From contig JABHDC010000019.1 of assembly GCA_018673255.1 (NCBI GenBank), forward strand, positions 1-14,111: a stretch of DNA of 14,111 nucleotides. The letters are read 5' to 3'. Under the pieces are notes generated by a model, which worked only from the letters and a program-made list of their open reading frames with translations, was not told the DNA's origin and searched no databases. Origin of the DNA: Gemmatimonadota bacterium (GTDB lineage: Bacteria; Latescibacterota; UBA2968; UBA8231). A program made the translations under genes and the position numbers. Below, in pieces: positions 1 to 5,914 of this stretch (position 1 is the first letter of the stretch; the number at the start of each line of letters is the position of its first letter).

Positions 1-453
1 CATGGCGTAAGCAGCGAAGCGACGCGCCGCCGTGATTCTGGCAGTGACCACTGCTCCGACAGCCAACAGGACGGCAGGTATGCCCGCAAGGACATGTCCG
101 AATCCACCCAGCGGCTCAGTGTTGCCCGTCTCCCGCAGGTAGAAGAAGGCACCCACACCCAGTAGGAGCGTGCACACACACAGGAGGAAAGTCGCCCTCA
201 GACCTGTCCGGGTATGTATCTGACGAGCCTGAGAGAACTCGACGTACCCTGCCCTCGGTTCGACGATCCGTCGACGCAGTGGCGCCCACAACGTCACCAT
301 GACCGCGGGCCCTGCGGCTGACAGAACGACGACGTCCTGCCACCAACCGAGCCCGACCGCAAGGAGGCTCATACCGCAGAGAAGATCCAGCAGACCGTCA
401 TCCCAGTAGGAGCGGAAGAGCCTTGTTTCGGCGTGTAGTTGAGCATCAGACAT
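1..453 (-). CDS. Multi-pass membrane protein, partial (runs off left edge)
   Basis: Reading the minus strand from ATG at 453 gives 151 open codons with no stop before the window edge, so the gene is 3'-truncated here. The protein starts MSDAQLHAETRLFRSYWDDG and then has about four hydrophobic segments: near residues 21-37 (LLDLLCGMSLLAVGLGWW), 39-58, 85-105 (ATFLLCVCTLLLGVGAFFYL) and 115-140. An amphipathic, charged N-terminus followed by such helices resembles small integral membrane proteins that sit in GntR/PadR-type regulator operons; that resemblance is from memory and weak. A dense repeat/operator region lies just upstream (469-541), which suggests a repressor-controlled gene. No catalytic motif is visible, so the function is unknown. 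A purine-rich GGGAAAGGTG on the minus strand just before the ATG is a plausible ribosome site. Confidence 0.75.
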   Translation of the reverse strand, partial: MSDAQLHAETRLFRSYWDDGLLDLLCGMSLLAVGLGWWQDVVVLSAAGPAVMVTLWAPLRRRIVEPRAGYVEFSQARQIHTRTGLRATFLLCVCTLLLGVGAFFYLRETGNTEPLGGFGHVLAGIPAVLLAVGAVVTARITAARRFAAYAM

Positions 454-468
454 GATCCTGCACCTTTC

Positions 469-512
469 CCAGTTCACCAAAACAACTCGGTTCACTGTAA
501 CAACTCAGTTCA
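469..512. repeat. Three direct GTTCA repeats with 18-bp period
   Basis: Copies of a GTTCA-centred unit occur at 469-476 (CCAGTTCA), 483-494 (CAACTCGGTTCA) and 501-512 (CAACTCAGTTCA), in register at 18 bp. The last copy merges with the inverted repeat at 507-541. They lie between the start codon of the membrane-protein gene and its likely promoter, so they look like regulator half-sites placed on one face of the helix. No regulator gene is present in the window. Confidence 0.5.
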
Positions 513-541
513 TACTATAAACTTGGTCTATAACATGAACT
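507..541. promoter_or_regulatory. Imperfect palindrome, candidate operator
   Basis: The arms are AGTTCATACTATA (507-519) and TATAACATGAACT (529-541). The reverse complement of the second matches the first at 11 of 13 positions, around a 9-nt centre. It is AT-rich against a GC-rich background and contains possible -10 hexamers (TATAGT on the minus strand at 519-514). A TTGACA box lies just outside it on the minus strand (548-543). This arrangement fits a repressor operator overlapping the promoter of the leftward membrane-protein gene; the regulator is unidentified. Confidence 0.55.
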
Positions 542-542
542 A

Positions 543-548
543 TGTCAA
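543..548 (-). promoter_or_regulatory. TTGACA box for leftward membrane gene
   Basis: GGCTTGACAT reads on the minus strand, followed after 10 nt by TATAGA and after 23 nt by TATAGT. Neither gives the usual 17-nt spacing, so the -10 assignment is uncertain. The same CTTGACA core recurs upstream of three other genes in the window (8470, 8510, 11903). Confidence 0.4.
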
Positions 549-637
549 GCCATCGAAGTGAATCCTTTCGTCTTTCGGGGTTCAAGCGAGGAAACGCAGG
601 ATCGAATCGGCAGGGCCACTTGCCATTGTACGACCCT

Positions 638-663
638 CATCCGTTCCATCAGGCAGACGGATG
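638..663 (+). other. Small hairpin upstream of GNAT gene
   Basis: CATCCGT (638-644) and ACGGATG (657-663) form a perfect 7-bp inverted repeat with a 12-nt loop. It ends 15 nt before the AGGAGG ribosome site of the acetyltransferase gene. It could affect translation or be chance. The rest of 549-690 shows no convincing gene or consensus promoter. Confidence 0.3.
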
Positions 664-695
664 GGCAGAACAGATCGCAGGAGGCACAGTGAGCC

Positions 696-1214
696 ATGTA
701 TCACCGCAAGATCCGGATTTCCGAAGACCGGCAGGCAGTGCTCGAATTACACTGCGAGATCAACTACGCCTGCGACAGCCCATGGATTCAGGCGGCGCCC
801 TATCCAGCGTACCGAAGGAAGTGGATCGAGTCACAGCAGCCCGAGGGCTTTCTCAAGAGTCTCGAAAGGTCGCTCGAGGATCATCGGACCATCGCAGAAG
901 TCTGGTGTGAGGGCGATCTGGTATGCGGCTACTGTTGGGCAACCTTCACTGATGTGCCCGACTACAACCTGGTCATCGCCGAGATCCACGACCTGGCCGT
1001 TCATCGTGACTTCCGGAGAAGAGGTCTCGGCGATGGAATCATAGCCTACCTGGAGCAGGTCTGCAGATCAGCCGGCGCCCATGTCTTACGATCTGGAACA
1101 GGCGCTGCGAACCCGGCCTCGATTGCCATGCACGAAAAGCATGGTTTCGGACCATACCGTGTCGAATACGAGAAGCTCCTGACTCAACCAAGTATCGAGT
1201 GGCCCACGGTTTGA
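696..1214 (+). CDS. GNAT-family N-acetyltransferase
   Basis: The 172-residue product has the GNAT acetyl-CoA motif A near residues 98-118 (HDLAVHRDFRRRGLGDGI), with the pyrophosphate-binding R-R-G-L-G-D at 108-113. A motif-B-like stretch follows around residues 137-150 (NPASIAMHEKHGF). GNAT enzymes transfer acetyl from acetyl-CoA to an amine. The substrate is not readable here; the form resembles small-molecule or aminoglycoside-like acetyltransferases. ATG 696 is preceded by a perfect AGGAGG at 679-684, with 11-nt spacing, which is somewhat long. It is the first gene of a same-strand run, and its stop overlaps the start of the following kinase gene, which suggests translational coupling. Confidence 0.9.
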   Translation: MYHRKIRISEDRQAVLELHCEINYACDSPWIQAAPYPAYRRKWIESQQPEGFLKSLERSLEDHRTIAEVWCEGDLVCGYCWATFTDVPDYNLVIAEIHDLAVHRDFRRRGLGDGIIAYLEQVCRSAGAHVLRSGTGAANPASIAMHEKHGFGPYRVEYEKLLTQPSIEWPTV

Positions 1215-2119
1215 ACATTCCTGCCCTCATCATGCGCCGACTGGAAGAGGCCTTGCAGATTCATCTGCAAACAATGGAGCCGCTGGCCGGCGGAATGTGG
1301 GGACGCACATTCCTGATCGAGGATGGTTGCGGGAAGTGGGTGGCCAGGGTCGCCAGGAATCCGAAGTCGCGAATGAGGAGGATTCCTGCCGTTCAGGGTC
1401 GTGCTCGTGCCGCCGGCATCGAGGCCCCAATGGTCCTGGCACACGGGGTTGAACAAATCGATGCCGAGGATTGGGTCTGGATCGTGGAGGAGTACATCCA
1501 GGGCGACCACTTCCTGCCGGGAGAACTGGAGGAGGACTGTCGCCGGGCAACCACCGCCGATGTTGGGCGTCAGCTACGCCTGCTCCACGCCGTTGAAGTC
1601 GATGGGTTCTGGCGGCTGGAGGCCGATCTGAACTCGGCACAGTACGCGACCTGTCGCGACTGGATCGACTCTCAGCGACCCAACCTGGAGACAGCGACAG
1701 AGATCTTCACAATCGACTCCTCCCACATCAGGCAAATCACCGAAGTCTTCGACGAAGTGGGGTCATCCTATTCTGGGAAAGGGCGTCTCTGCCACGGCGA
1801 TTACTCCTCTGACAACCTGCTGGTGAGGGACAATCGTCTCGTGGCCGCAATCGACTGGGAGAACGCCGTCGCTTGTGATCCGGCTTACGACGTGGCTTAC
1901 TGGTACCACTGGGACAGCAATGAACAATGGCTGGAGGAGTTCCTTGTGGGATACGATTCGCCCGATGGTGACGCCTTCAGACGACGCACAATCGCCCACA
2001 GCGTCCTGCTGTCTCTCGGTTTCGTCGTATGGTACGCCGTGGATCAGTCAGATCGGCAATCAGCTGAAGACTCACTGAGATCCCTGCGGCGGAACCTCGC
2101 AGTACTCAAGCGCAGTTGA
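1199..2119 (+). CDS. Aminoglycoside phosphotransferase (APH)-family kinase
   Basis: The 306-residue APH/choline-kinase-fold protein has the Brenner motif LCHGDYSSDNLLV at about residues 197-209: catalytic Asp201 in HGD, metal-binding Asn206. The metal-binding Asp is in IDWENA (Asp219). A Gly-rich nucleotide loop (PLAGGMWGRTFLIEDG) is near 28-43. Such enzymes phosphorylate a small-molecule hydroxyl with ATP; the substrate could be an antibiotic or a metabolite such as a sugar or amino alcohol. The start is uncertain: GTG 1199 overlaps the acetyltransferase by 16 bp, TTG 1211 would overlap by 4 bp (TTGA), and ATG 1232 begins just before the helix preceding the nucleotide loop. No clear ribosome site precedes any of them, consistent with coupling to the upstream gene. 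Confidence 0.88.
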   Translation: MAHGLNIPALIMRRLEEALQIHLQTMEPLAGGMWGRTFLIEDGCGKWVARVARNPKSRMRRIPAVQGRARAAGIEAPMVLAHGVEQIDAEDWVWIVEEYIQGDHFLPGELEEDCRRATTADVGRQLRLLHAVEVDGFWRLEADLNSAQYATCRDWIDSQRPNLETATEIFTIDSSHIRQITEVFDEVGSSYSGKGRLCHGDYSSDNLLVRDNRLVAAIDWENAVACDPAYDVAYWYHWDSNEQWLEEFLVGYDSPDGDAFRRRTIAHSVLLSLGFVVWYAVDQSDRQSAEDSLRSLRRNLAVLKRS

Positions 2120-2224
2120 AGGACATTTGGACGGCACAACCTGCTTGCTCGTGTTCACCTCGCCCACCAATGTTGTCTTACAGACTATCCGACGACACGC
2201 AACGCCCGGGACAGCAACCAGTAG

Positions 2225-2824
2225 ATGAACTCCGATCATGAAGGGTGTCATCCTTACCGGACGATCTCACCCCTGACTACAGCCGGCGTCTTCCCATTGG
2301 TGAACGGCCGCGTTGTGTTTCAGGCCGGCCCAGACCAGACTGGCGAGCAGATTGGACTGGTCCGCATTGGGGGCCACATTGAGCCGGGTGAGAGCCCATG
2401 GGATTGCGCCTGTCGAGAGGCGATGGAGGAGGCATCTGTGTGCGTAACACCCCTTGATGCCCCGGTGACCTATTGCCTGGATACCGACACGCCAGAAGTC
2501 GTTCCTTGGTCGGACATGACACCTCAGCCACTTCATTGCTCAGCGACCTCCCAGATCTTCCTTGGCACGTCAGCAGATGCTCCAAAACCCAGCTCCGAAA
2601 CTCGCGGATTGATACTGCTGTCGCCGTCAGACCTGAGATCGCTGACAGAAACAGAGCACACGCTGGCATCCCTGGCTGAGCGCGGCAGCGAGATCCTGCT
2701 GAGAGACCCCTCTGAGCAGGATCATCTTTACACTCTCCCCGTGGCTCCCAGGTGGGCAGGTCGCCTCGCCTCGGTTCTGGCCATGCACGCGGAGTTGACT
2801 CTGTGGGACTCATCGAAAGAATGA
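2225..2824 (+). CDS. Nudix hydrolase
   Basis: The 199-residue product carries a Nudix box at residues 50-72: Gly50, Glu56, then Arg64-Glu65 and Glu68-Glu69, the metal-binding core of G-x5-E-x7-R-E-U-x-E-E-x-G-U. The Gly before the final hydrophobic residue is Ser71 here. Nudix enzymes hydrolyse nucleoside diphosphates linked to another moiety. The C-terminal extension (residues 95-199) resembles larger Nudix proteins but gives no substrate clue. ATG 2225 has no clear ribosome site, and 105 bp separate it from the preceding kinase, so a separate promoter is possible though none is obvious. The stop overlaps the next start as ATGA, which couples it to the phosphatase. Hydrolase and phosphatase side by side suggest sequential dephosphorylation steps, which is inference. 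Confidence 0.88.
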   Translation: MNSDHEGCHPYRTISPLTTAGVFPLVNGRVVFQAGPDQTGEQIGLVRIGGHIEPGESPWDCACREAMEEASVCVTPLDAPVTYCLDTDTPEVVPWSDMTPQPLHCSATSQIFLGTSADAPKPSSETRGLILLSPSDLRSLTETEHTLASLAERGSEILLRDPSEQDHLYTLPVAPRWAGRLASVLAMHAELTLWDSSKE

Positions 2825-3357
2825 ATTGCTCTGAGATCTACTTCGTGCGGCATGGAGAGACCGACGCCAACATCCAGGAACTCATCTCGGGAGGCGATTG
2901 GGACATCCCTCTCAACGAGACCGGGCAGAGCCAAGCCGAGCACGCCCGCGAGACGCTGGCCGGGTTGGAGATCCGGACCATCTGCTCAAGTCCGCTGTCG
3001 CGAGCCCGAGAGACTGCGAGCATCATCAACAGAGGTCGCGACCTCCCGGTCTCGATGGTCCCGGACCTCGCAGAGTGGAGATTGGGCGACTGGTGTCGGC
3101 AGGAATTCGCTGTCGCTGGTGACGCATTCTGGGATACCGATCCACCCGGTGGCGAGACCCGGGCCGAATTCTTCCAGCGCGCACTGCAGGGATTCGAGCA
3201 GTGCCTGACGTATCCGGGGCCAGTCCTCATCGCCGCCCATGGTGGGATCTGGCGATCGCTTCAGGAGCAGTTTGGGATCTCCTCCGATTGGATCCCGAAT
3301 TGCGAACCCCACGTATTTCGCCGGGTCTCAGGGCGGTGGGCAACAGACAAGGTCTGA
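2821..3357 (+). CDS. Histidine phosphatase (phosphoglycerate mutase-like)
   Basis: The 178-residue member of the histidine phosphatase superfamily has the N-terminal FVRHGET motif with nucleophile His11 and Arg10. The SSPLSRARETA block (residues 56-66) contributes a phosphate-binding Arg, Glu85 is in LAEWRLGDW, and the second catalytic His140 is in IAAHGG. It hydrolyses a phosphomonoester through a phospho-His intermediate; the size and absence of the mutase insertions fit a CobC/GpmB-like phosphatase with unknown substrate. I chose ATG 2821 because it overlaps the Nudix stop as ATGA and places RHG near the N-terminus. A longer frame opens at 2752, but it lies inside the Nudix gene. Confidence 0.9.
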   Translation: MNCSEIYFVRHGETDANIQELISGGDWDIPLNETGQSQAEHARETLAGLEIRTICSSPLSRARETASIINRGRDLPVSMVPDLAEWRLGDWCRQEFAVAGDAFWDTDPPGGETRAEFFQRALQGFEQCLTYPGPVLIAAHGGIWRSLQEQFGISSDWIPNCEPHVFRRVSGRWATDKV

Positions 3358-3422
3358 GGAGACTGTGGGCCCACGCAAACGAACTCACATTCGATAGTAT
3401 TCAGCGCCCCAGGAGGTCAGAC

Positions 3423-3824
3423 ATGCCGACAGGCGATGCTTCACCATCTGTTGTGATGAAATCGGCACCACGTCGTGTGCGTGTTGTCTTCGGTGACGAG
3501 GCCATCGCCGACAGCACCCATGCTCTTGTGATGTGCGAGACCGATCACCCACCGGTGTTCTACTTCCCCATGTGTGACGTGCGGATGGATCTGCTCGAAC
3601 CCACGGACCACGGCAGCACATGACCGTGGAAAGGCGAGGCCAGGTACTGGTCTGTGAGAGTTGGTGACAAGGTGTCGGAGAATGCCGTGTGGAACTACCC
3701 CGAGCCGGTCGAAGGCTGCCCGAACATCGCCGCATACGTCGCGTTCTACTGGGACCGTGTCGATGCCTGGTATGAGGGCGAAGAACAGCTGTTGCAGCAG
3801 CCAACCGGTGCGCTGAGACCATGA
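3423..3824 (+). CDS. DUF427 protein with in-frame UGA at the conserved Cys (candidate selenoprotein)
   Basis: ATG 3423 follows a perfect AGGAGGT (3411-3417). The first 66 codons give a DUF427 N-terminal half (VFYFPMCDVRMDLLEP), then TGA at 3621-3623. The same frame continues for 66 codons (PWKGEARYWSV, then VAFYWDRVDAWYEG) to TGA 3822-3824, which overlaps the next start as ATGA. Both halves match one continuous DUF427 domain. Family members normally read Cys-Pro-(Trp/Tyr)-Lys-Gly at this site, so the TGA replaces exactly that Cys. No other disruption is visible. A hairpin at 3637-3653 fits a bacterial SECIS, so UGA may be read as selenocysteine, giving about 133 residues. Without recoding the product is a 66-residue fragment. 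Nonsense mutation or sequence error are the alternatives. The function of DUF427 is not established. TGA ends other genes here, so a general UGA-sense code is unlikely. Confidence 0.75.
3637..3653 (+). promoter_or_regulatory. SECIS-like hairpin downstream of in-frame UGA
   Basis: AGGCCAG (3637-3643) and CTGGTCT (3647-3653) pair over 7 bp, including one G-U, around the loop GUA (3644-3646). The loop begins 20 nt after the UGA ending at 3623. Known bacterial SECIS elements have the loop about 16-37 nt after UGA, a short upper stem and a G in the first two loop positions; all three hold here. The stem also encodes conserved protein sequence, so chance is possible. Confidence 0.5.
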
Positions 3825-4843
3825 ATCCGAACACCCCCACCGCAGCGTCGATCACACACTCAACCGTCAGCGGAGAGCACCTCTGTGCGAAGGTCCTCGC
3901 GCGGTATGACTTGGACTTTCCCGTGGACTGCGTATTCCTCCAGATGGGGTGCAACGACACGTACAGGGTCCGGACTGGCGGGCAGACGCTGTATCTGCGT
4001 GTCTACCACCACGGATGGCGCTCCCGTCGCCAGATTGAGGCGGAAGTGGAGATGCTCGACTTCCTGTCGCACCGTGAGCAACCCGTCTCTGCCCCTGTGC
4101 GGCGACGTGACGGTCGCTTTCTGACCCGTGTCAGCTCGCCGGAAGGTCAGCGCTATTCGGTGCTGTTCACTGAGGCCCCGTCAGACCGAGGGATGCGGGT
4201 TGCCGAACACCGCGACTATGGATCGACCGTCGCCAAACTGCACAGTGCTCTCGACGAATGGCCCATAGAGACATCTCGCCCGCAGCTGGGGCGTGCTCAC
4301 CTGACCACGGAGCCACTGAGTCGCATCAAGCCGCACATGGCGCACCGACCTCAGGACTGGGCCTGGCTCAGAAGTGTTACATCCGCGCTCTGGCAGTCCC
4401 TGGAAGAGGCACAGATCGGGGCGCGCAATCCCGAATACGGGTGGTGTCACGGCGACCTGCCCAACGTTCATGTAGATCGTAGCGGACGCATGACTCTCTT
4501 CGATTTCGATTGTTGCGGAGTTGGGTGGCGCTCCTACGACATAGCCGTTGTGCTCTGGCTGTATTCATGGGTCGCCTATCAGGGGGCGTGGCCTCGGGGG
4601 CGAGTCGCCCGCCGCTGGAATCAATTCCTGGACGGCTATTCGAACGTGAGGGGCCTGTCCCCTGTTGAGATCAGCAGCACCCAGATCTTCGTGCCACTAC
4701 GGCATATCTGGTTGATGGACCTGCAGCTGAGCACGATTGGTGTTCAGCCGCTGAATCGAATGGGACTCGGAGACCTGGACACTTACCTGGACTCGAGTCT
4801 GGGTTTCCTGCGCCACTGGATCGACAGCCGAAAGCTGGGTTGA
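3821..4843 (+). CDS. APH/homoserine-kinase-like phosphotransferase
   Basis: The 340-residue APH-fold kinase has catalytic motif WCHGDLPNVHVD (His210, Asp212, Asn215) and a metal-binding LFDFDCCGVGWRSYD block (Asp228 and Asp230). A conserved LYLRVY with the ATP-binding strand is near residues 57-62. The block after DFD, with Gly-x-Gly-Trp and Tyr-Asp, is typical of the SrkA/homoserine-kinase-II/choline-kinase-like branch, which phosphorylates hydroxyls of small molecules or Ser/Thr; the substrate is unknown. ATG 3821 overlaps the end of the DUF427 frame as ATGA, so ribosomes finishing the full DUF427 product would be in place to start this gene. That overlap is one reason to think the DUF427 read-through frame is real. 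It is unlike the first kinase (1199) in sequence, so it is not a recent duplicate. Confidence 0.88.
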   Translation: MNPNTPTAASITHSTVSGEHLCAKVLARYDLDFPVDCVFLQMGCNDTYRVRTGGQTLYLRVYHHGWRSRRQIEAEVEMLDFLSHREQPVSAPVRRRDGRFLTRVSSPEGQRYSVLFTEAPSDRGMRVAEHRDYGSTVAKLHSALDEWPIETSRPQLGRAHLTTEPLSRIKPHMAHRPQDWAWLRSVTSALWQSLEEAQIGARNPEYGWCHGDLPNVHVDRSGRMTLFDFDCCGVGWRSYDIAVVLWLYSWVAYQGAWPRGRVARRWNQFLDGYSNVRGLSPVEISSTQIFVPLRHIWLMDLQLSTIGVQPLNRMGLGDLDTYLDSSLGFLRHWIDSRKLG

Positions 4844-4879
4844 GAACAGCGCCAGTAGCCACAGCACTCTGGATCCCAC

Positions 4880-4909
4880 TTGCCAGGCGCCCACCCAACT
4901 CGTGATAAT
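4880..4909 (+). promoter_or_regulatory. Promoter for leaderless radical SAM mRNA
   Basis: TTGCCA (4880-4885) and GATAAT (4904-4909) are separated by 18 bp. Six bases follow the -10 box before ATG 4916, so the expected transcription start coincides with the A of the start codon. No ribosome-binding sequence precedes that ATG. This supports a leaderless transcript separate from the upstream run. Confidence 0.6.
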
Positions 4910-4915
4910 GCCTCT

Positions 4916-5914
4916 ATGACCGCAACGCCTCTGCGATCGGAGGACCATTTGGAAACCATACAGGAGCCGATCCCAAGCATCGAGTGGATCATCACGGATC
5001 GATGCAACTATCAGTGCGACTACTGCTTCCAACGGGTCTACGCCAAGGCGAGACACTGCTCCGACGAGACCATCGAAGCCACCTTCAGGCTTCTTCCGAC
5101 GCTGGAGGGCAGTTGGCTCATCAAGCTGATCGGCGGCGAACCTCTCCTGCATCCCCGCCTGTTCGAGATGAGCGAGAGAATCATGGCCCATGGCCATTGT
5201 CTCTCGACTTCGAGCAACTTCTCTCCCCCGATTCGCCGACTCGTTGAATGGTCAGACCTGTGCGGAGATCAGCTTATCGCCCTGACGGCCAGTCTCCATC
5301 TCGGACAGGTGCGCAGCCAGGACGAATTCCTGGCCAAATGCGTCGAGTTCAACCGGTCGAAATCGGCAGGGACCCACTTCGTGGTGGCATCGGTCCTGAC
5401 AGAAGACAACTTCGAGCAGCTGAAACAGATCGAGCAGTATCTGGAACGTGAGGGCGTGAATTTCTGCTATCAGGTGATGCGCTCTGCCGGGAAATTCGTC
5501 GAGTATTCAACAGAGATCGAGGACTACATCTCTTCCAGAATCCCCCCCGAGACGCAAGCACTCAGGAAGCATCAGCTCTTCGGGACACTGTGCCGCACCG
5601 GTGAGCTATTCTTCAAGATCGAAGTCAATGGCGATGTGTATCGCTGCTTCATGCCCCAGGCGCTCTTCTCGATGGGCAACATCACGAAGGGCACATTCAG
5701 GCGTTTCACAAGACCCATGCCCTGCACAGCACACCGCTGCACGTGTGTGGTGCCCGCCAACCGAAACATGATTCTCTACGGTCAAAAGGCAGAGCCATGG
5801 GTAACGGCTCTTGCCGGCCTCAGAGGAATGCCAGCAAGCCTGCCGCACATTTGCAGCAAGGCGTGGAGCCTTCTCCGCAAGGGGCTCACAGGCTCGACCA
5901 GTAGGTCGCCTTGA
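4916..5914 (+). CDS. Radical SAM protein with SPASM-like C-terminal Cys cluster
   Basis: The 332-residue protein has the radical SAM 4Fe-4S motif CNYQCDYC (Cys30, Cys34, Cys37) and the SAM-binding GGEP (73-76). The C-terminal part holds Cys226 (TLCRTG), Cys244 in GDVYRCF, a Leu-free GNI turn (254-256), and Cys270, Cys275 and Cys277, a layout like SPASM/twitch auxiliary-cluster domains. Such enzymes cleave SAM to a 5'-deoxyadenosyl radical and often modify peptides or small molecules. No precursor-peptide gene is visible next to it. I prefer ATG 4916 over the longer opening at 4880 because the promoter at 4880-4909 overlaps that extension and puts transcription start on this ATG. The last 29 bp overlap the convergent DUF5916 gene. 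Substrate and pathway are unknown. Confidence 0.85.
   Translation: MTATPLRSEDHLETIQEPIPSIEWIITDRCNYQCDYCFQRVYAKARHCSDETIEATFRLLPTLEGSWLIKLIGGEPLLHPRLFEMSERIMAHGHCLSTSSNFSPPIRRLVEWSDLCGDQLIALTASLHLGQVRSQDEFLAKCVEFNRSKSAGTHFVVASVLTEDNFEQLKQIEQYLEREGVNFCYQVMRSAGKFVEYSTEIEDYISSRIPPETQALRKHQLFGTLCRTGELFFKIEVNGDVYRCFMPQALFSMGNITKGTFRRFTRPMPCTAHRCTCVVPANRNMILYGQKAEPWVTALAGLRGMPASLPHICSKAWSLLRKGLTGSTSRSP

Noticed and set aside
542..910. Open frame on plus strand overlapping the GNAT start
   Set aside because: Low-complexity translation without motifs; it conflicts with the GNAT gene, which has a perfect ribosome site and acetyl-CoA motif.
2120..3422. Integron cassette recombination sites between the small enzyme genes
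   Set aside because: The spaces at 2120-2224 and 3358-3422 lack the paired core sites and long imperfect palindrome of attC; the 10-bp palindrome at 3365-3374 alone is not enough.
3621..3623. Alternative genetic code with UGA as a sense codon to explain the DUF427 frame
   Set aside because: Several well-supported genes (for example at 1214, 2824, 5914) end at TGA in sensible positions, so UGA is a normal stop here.
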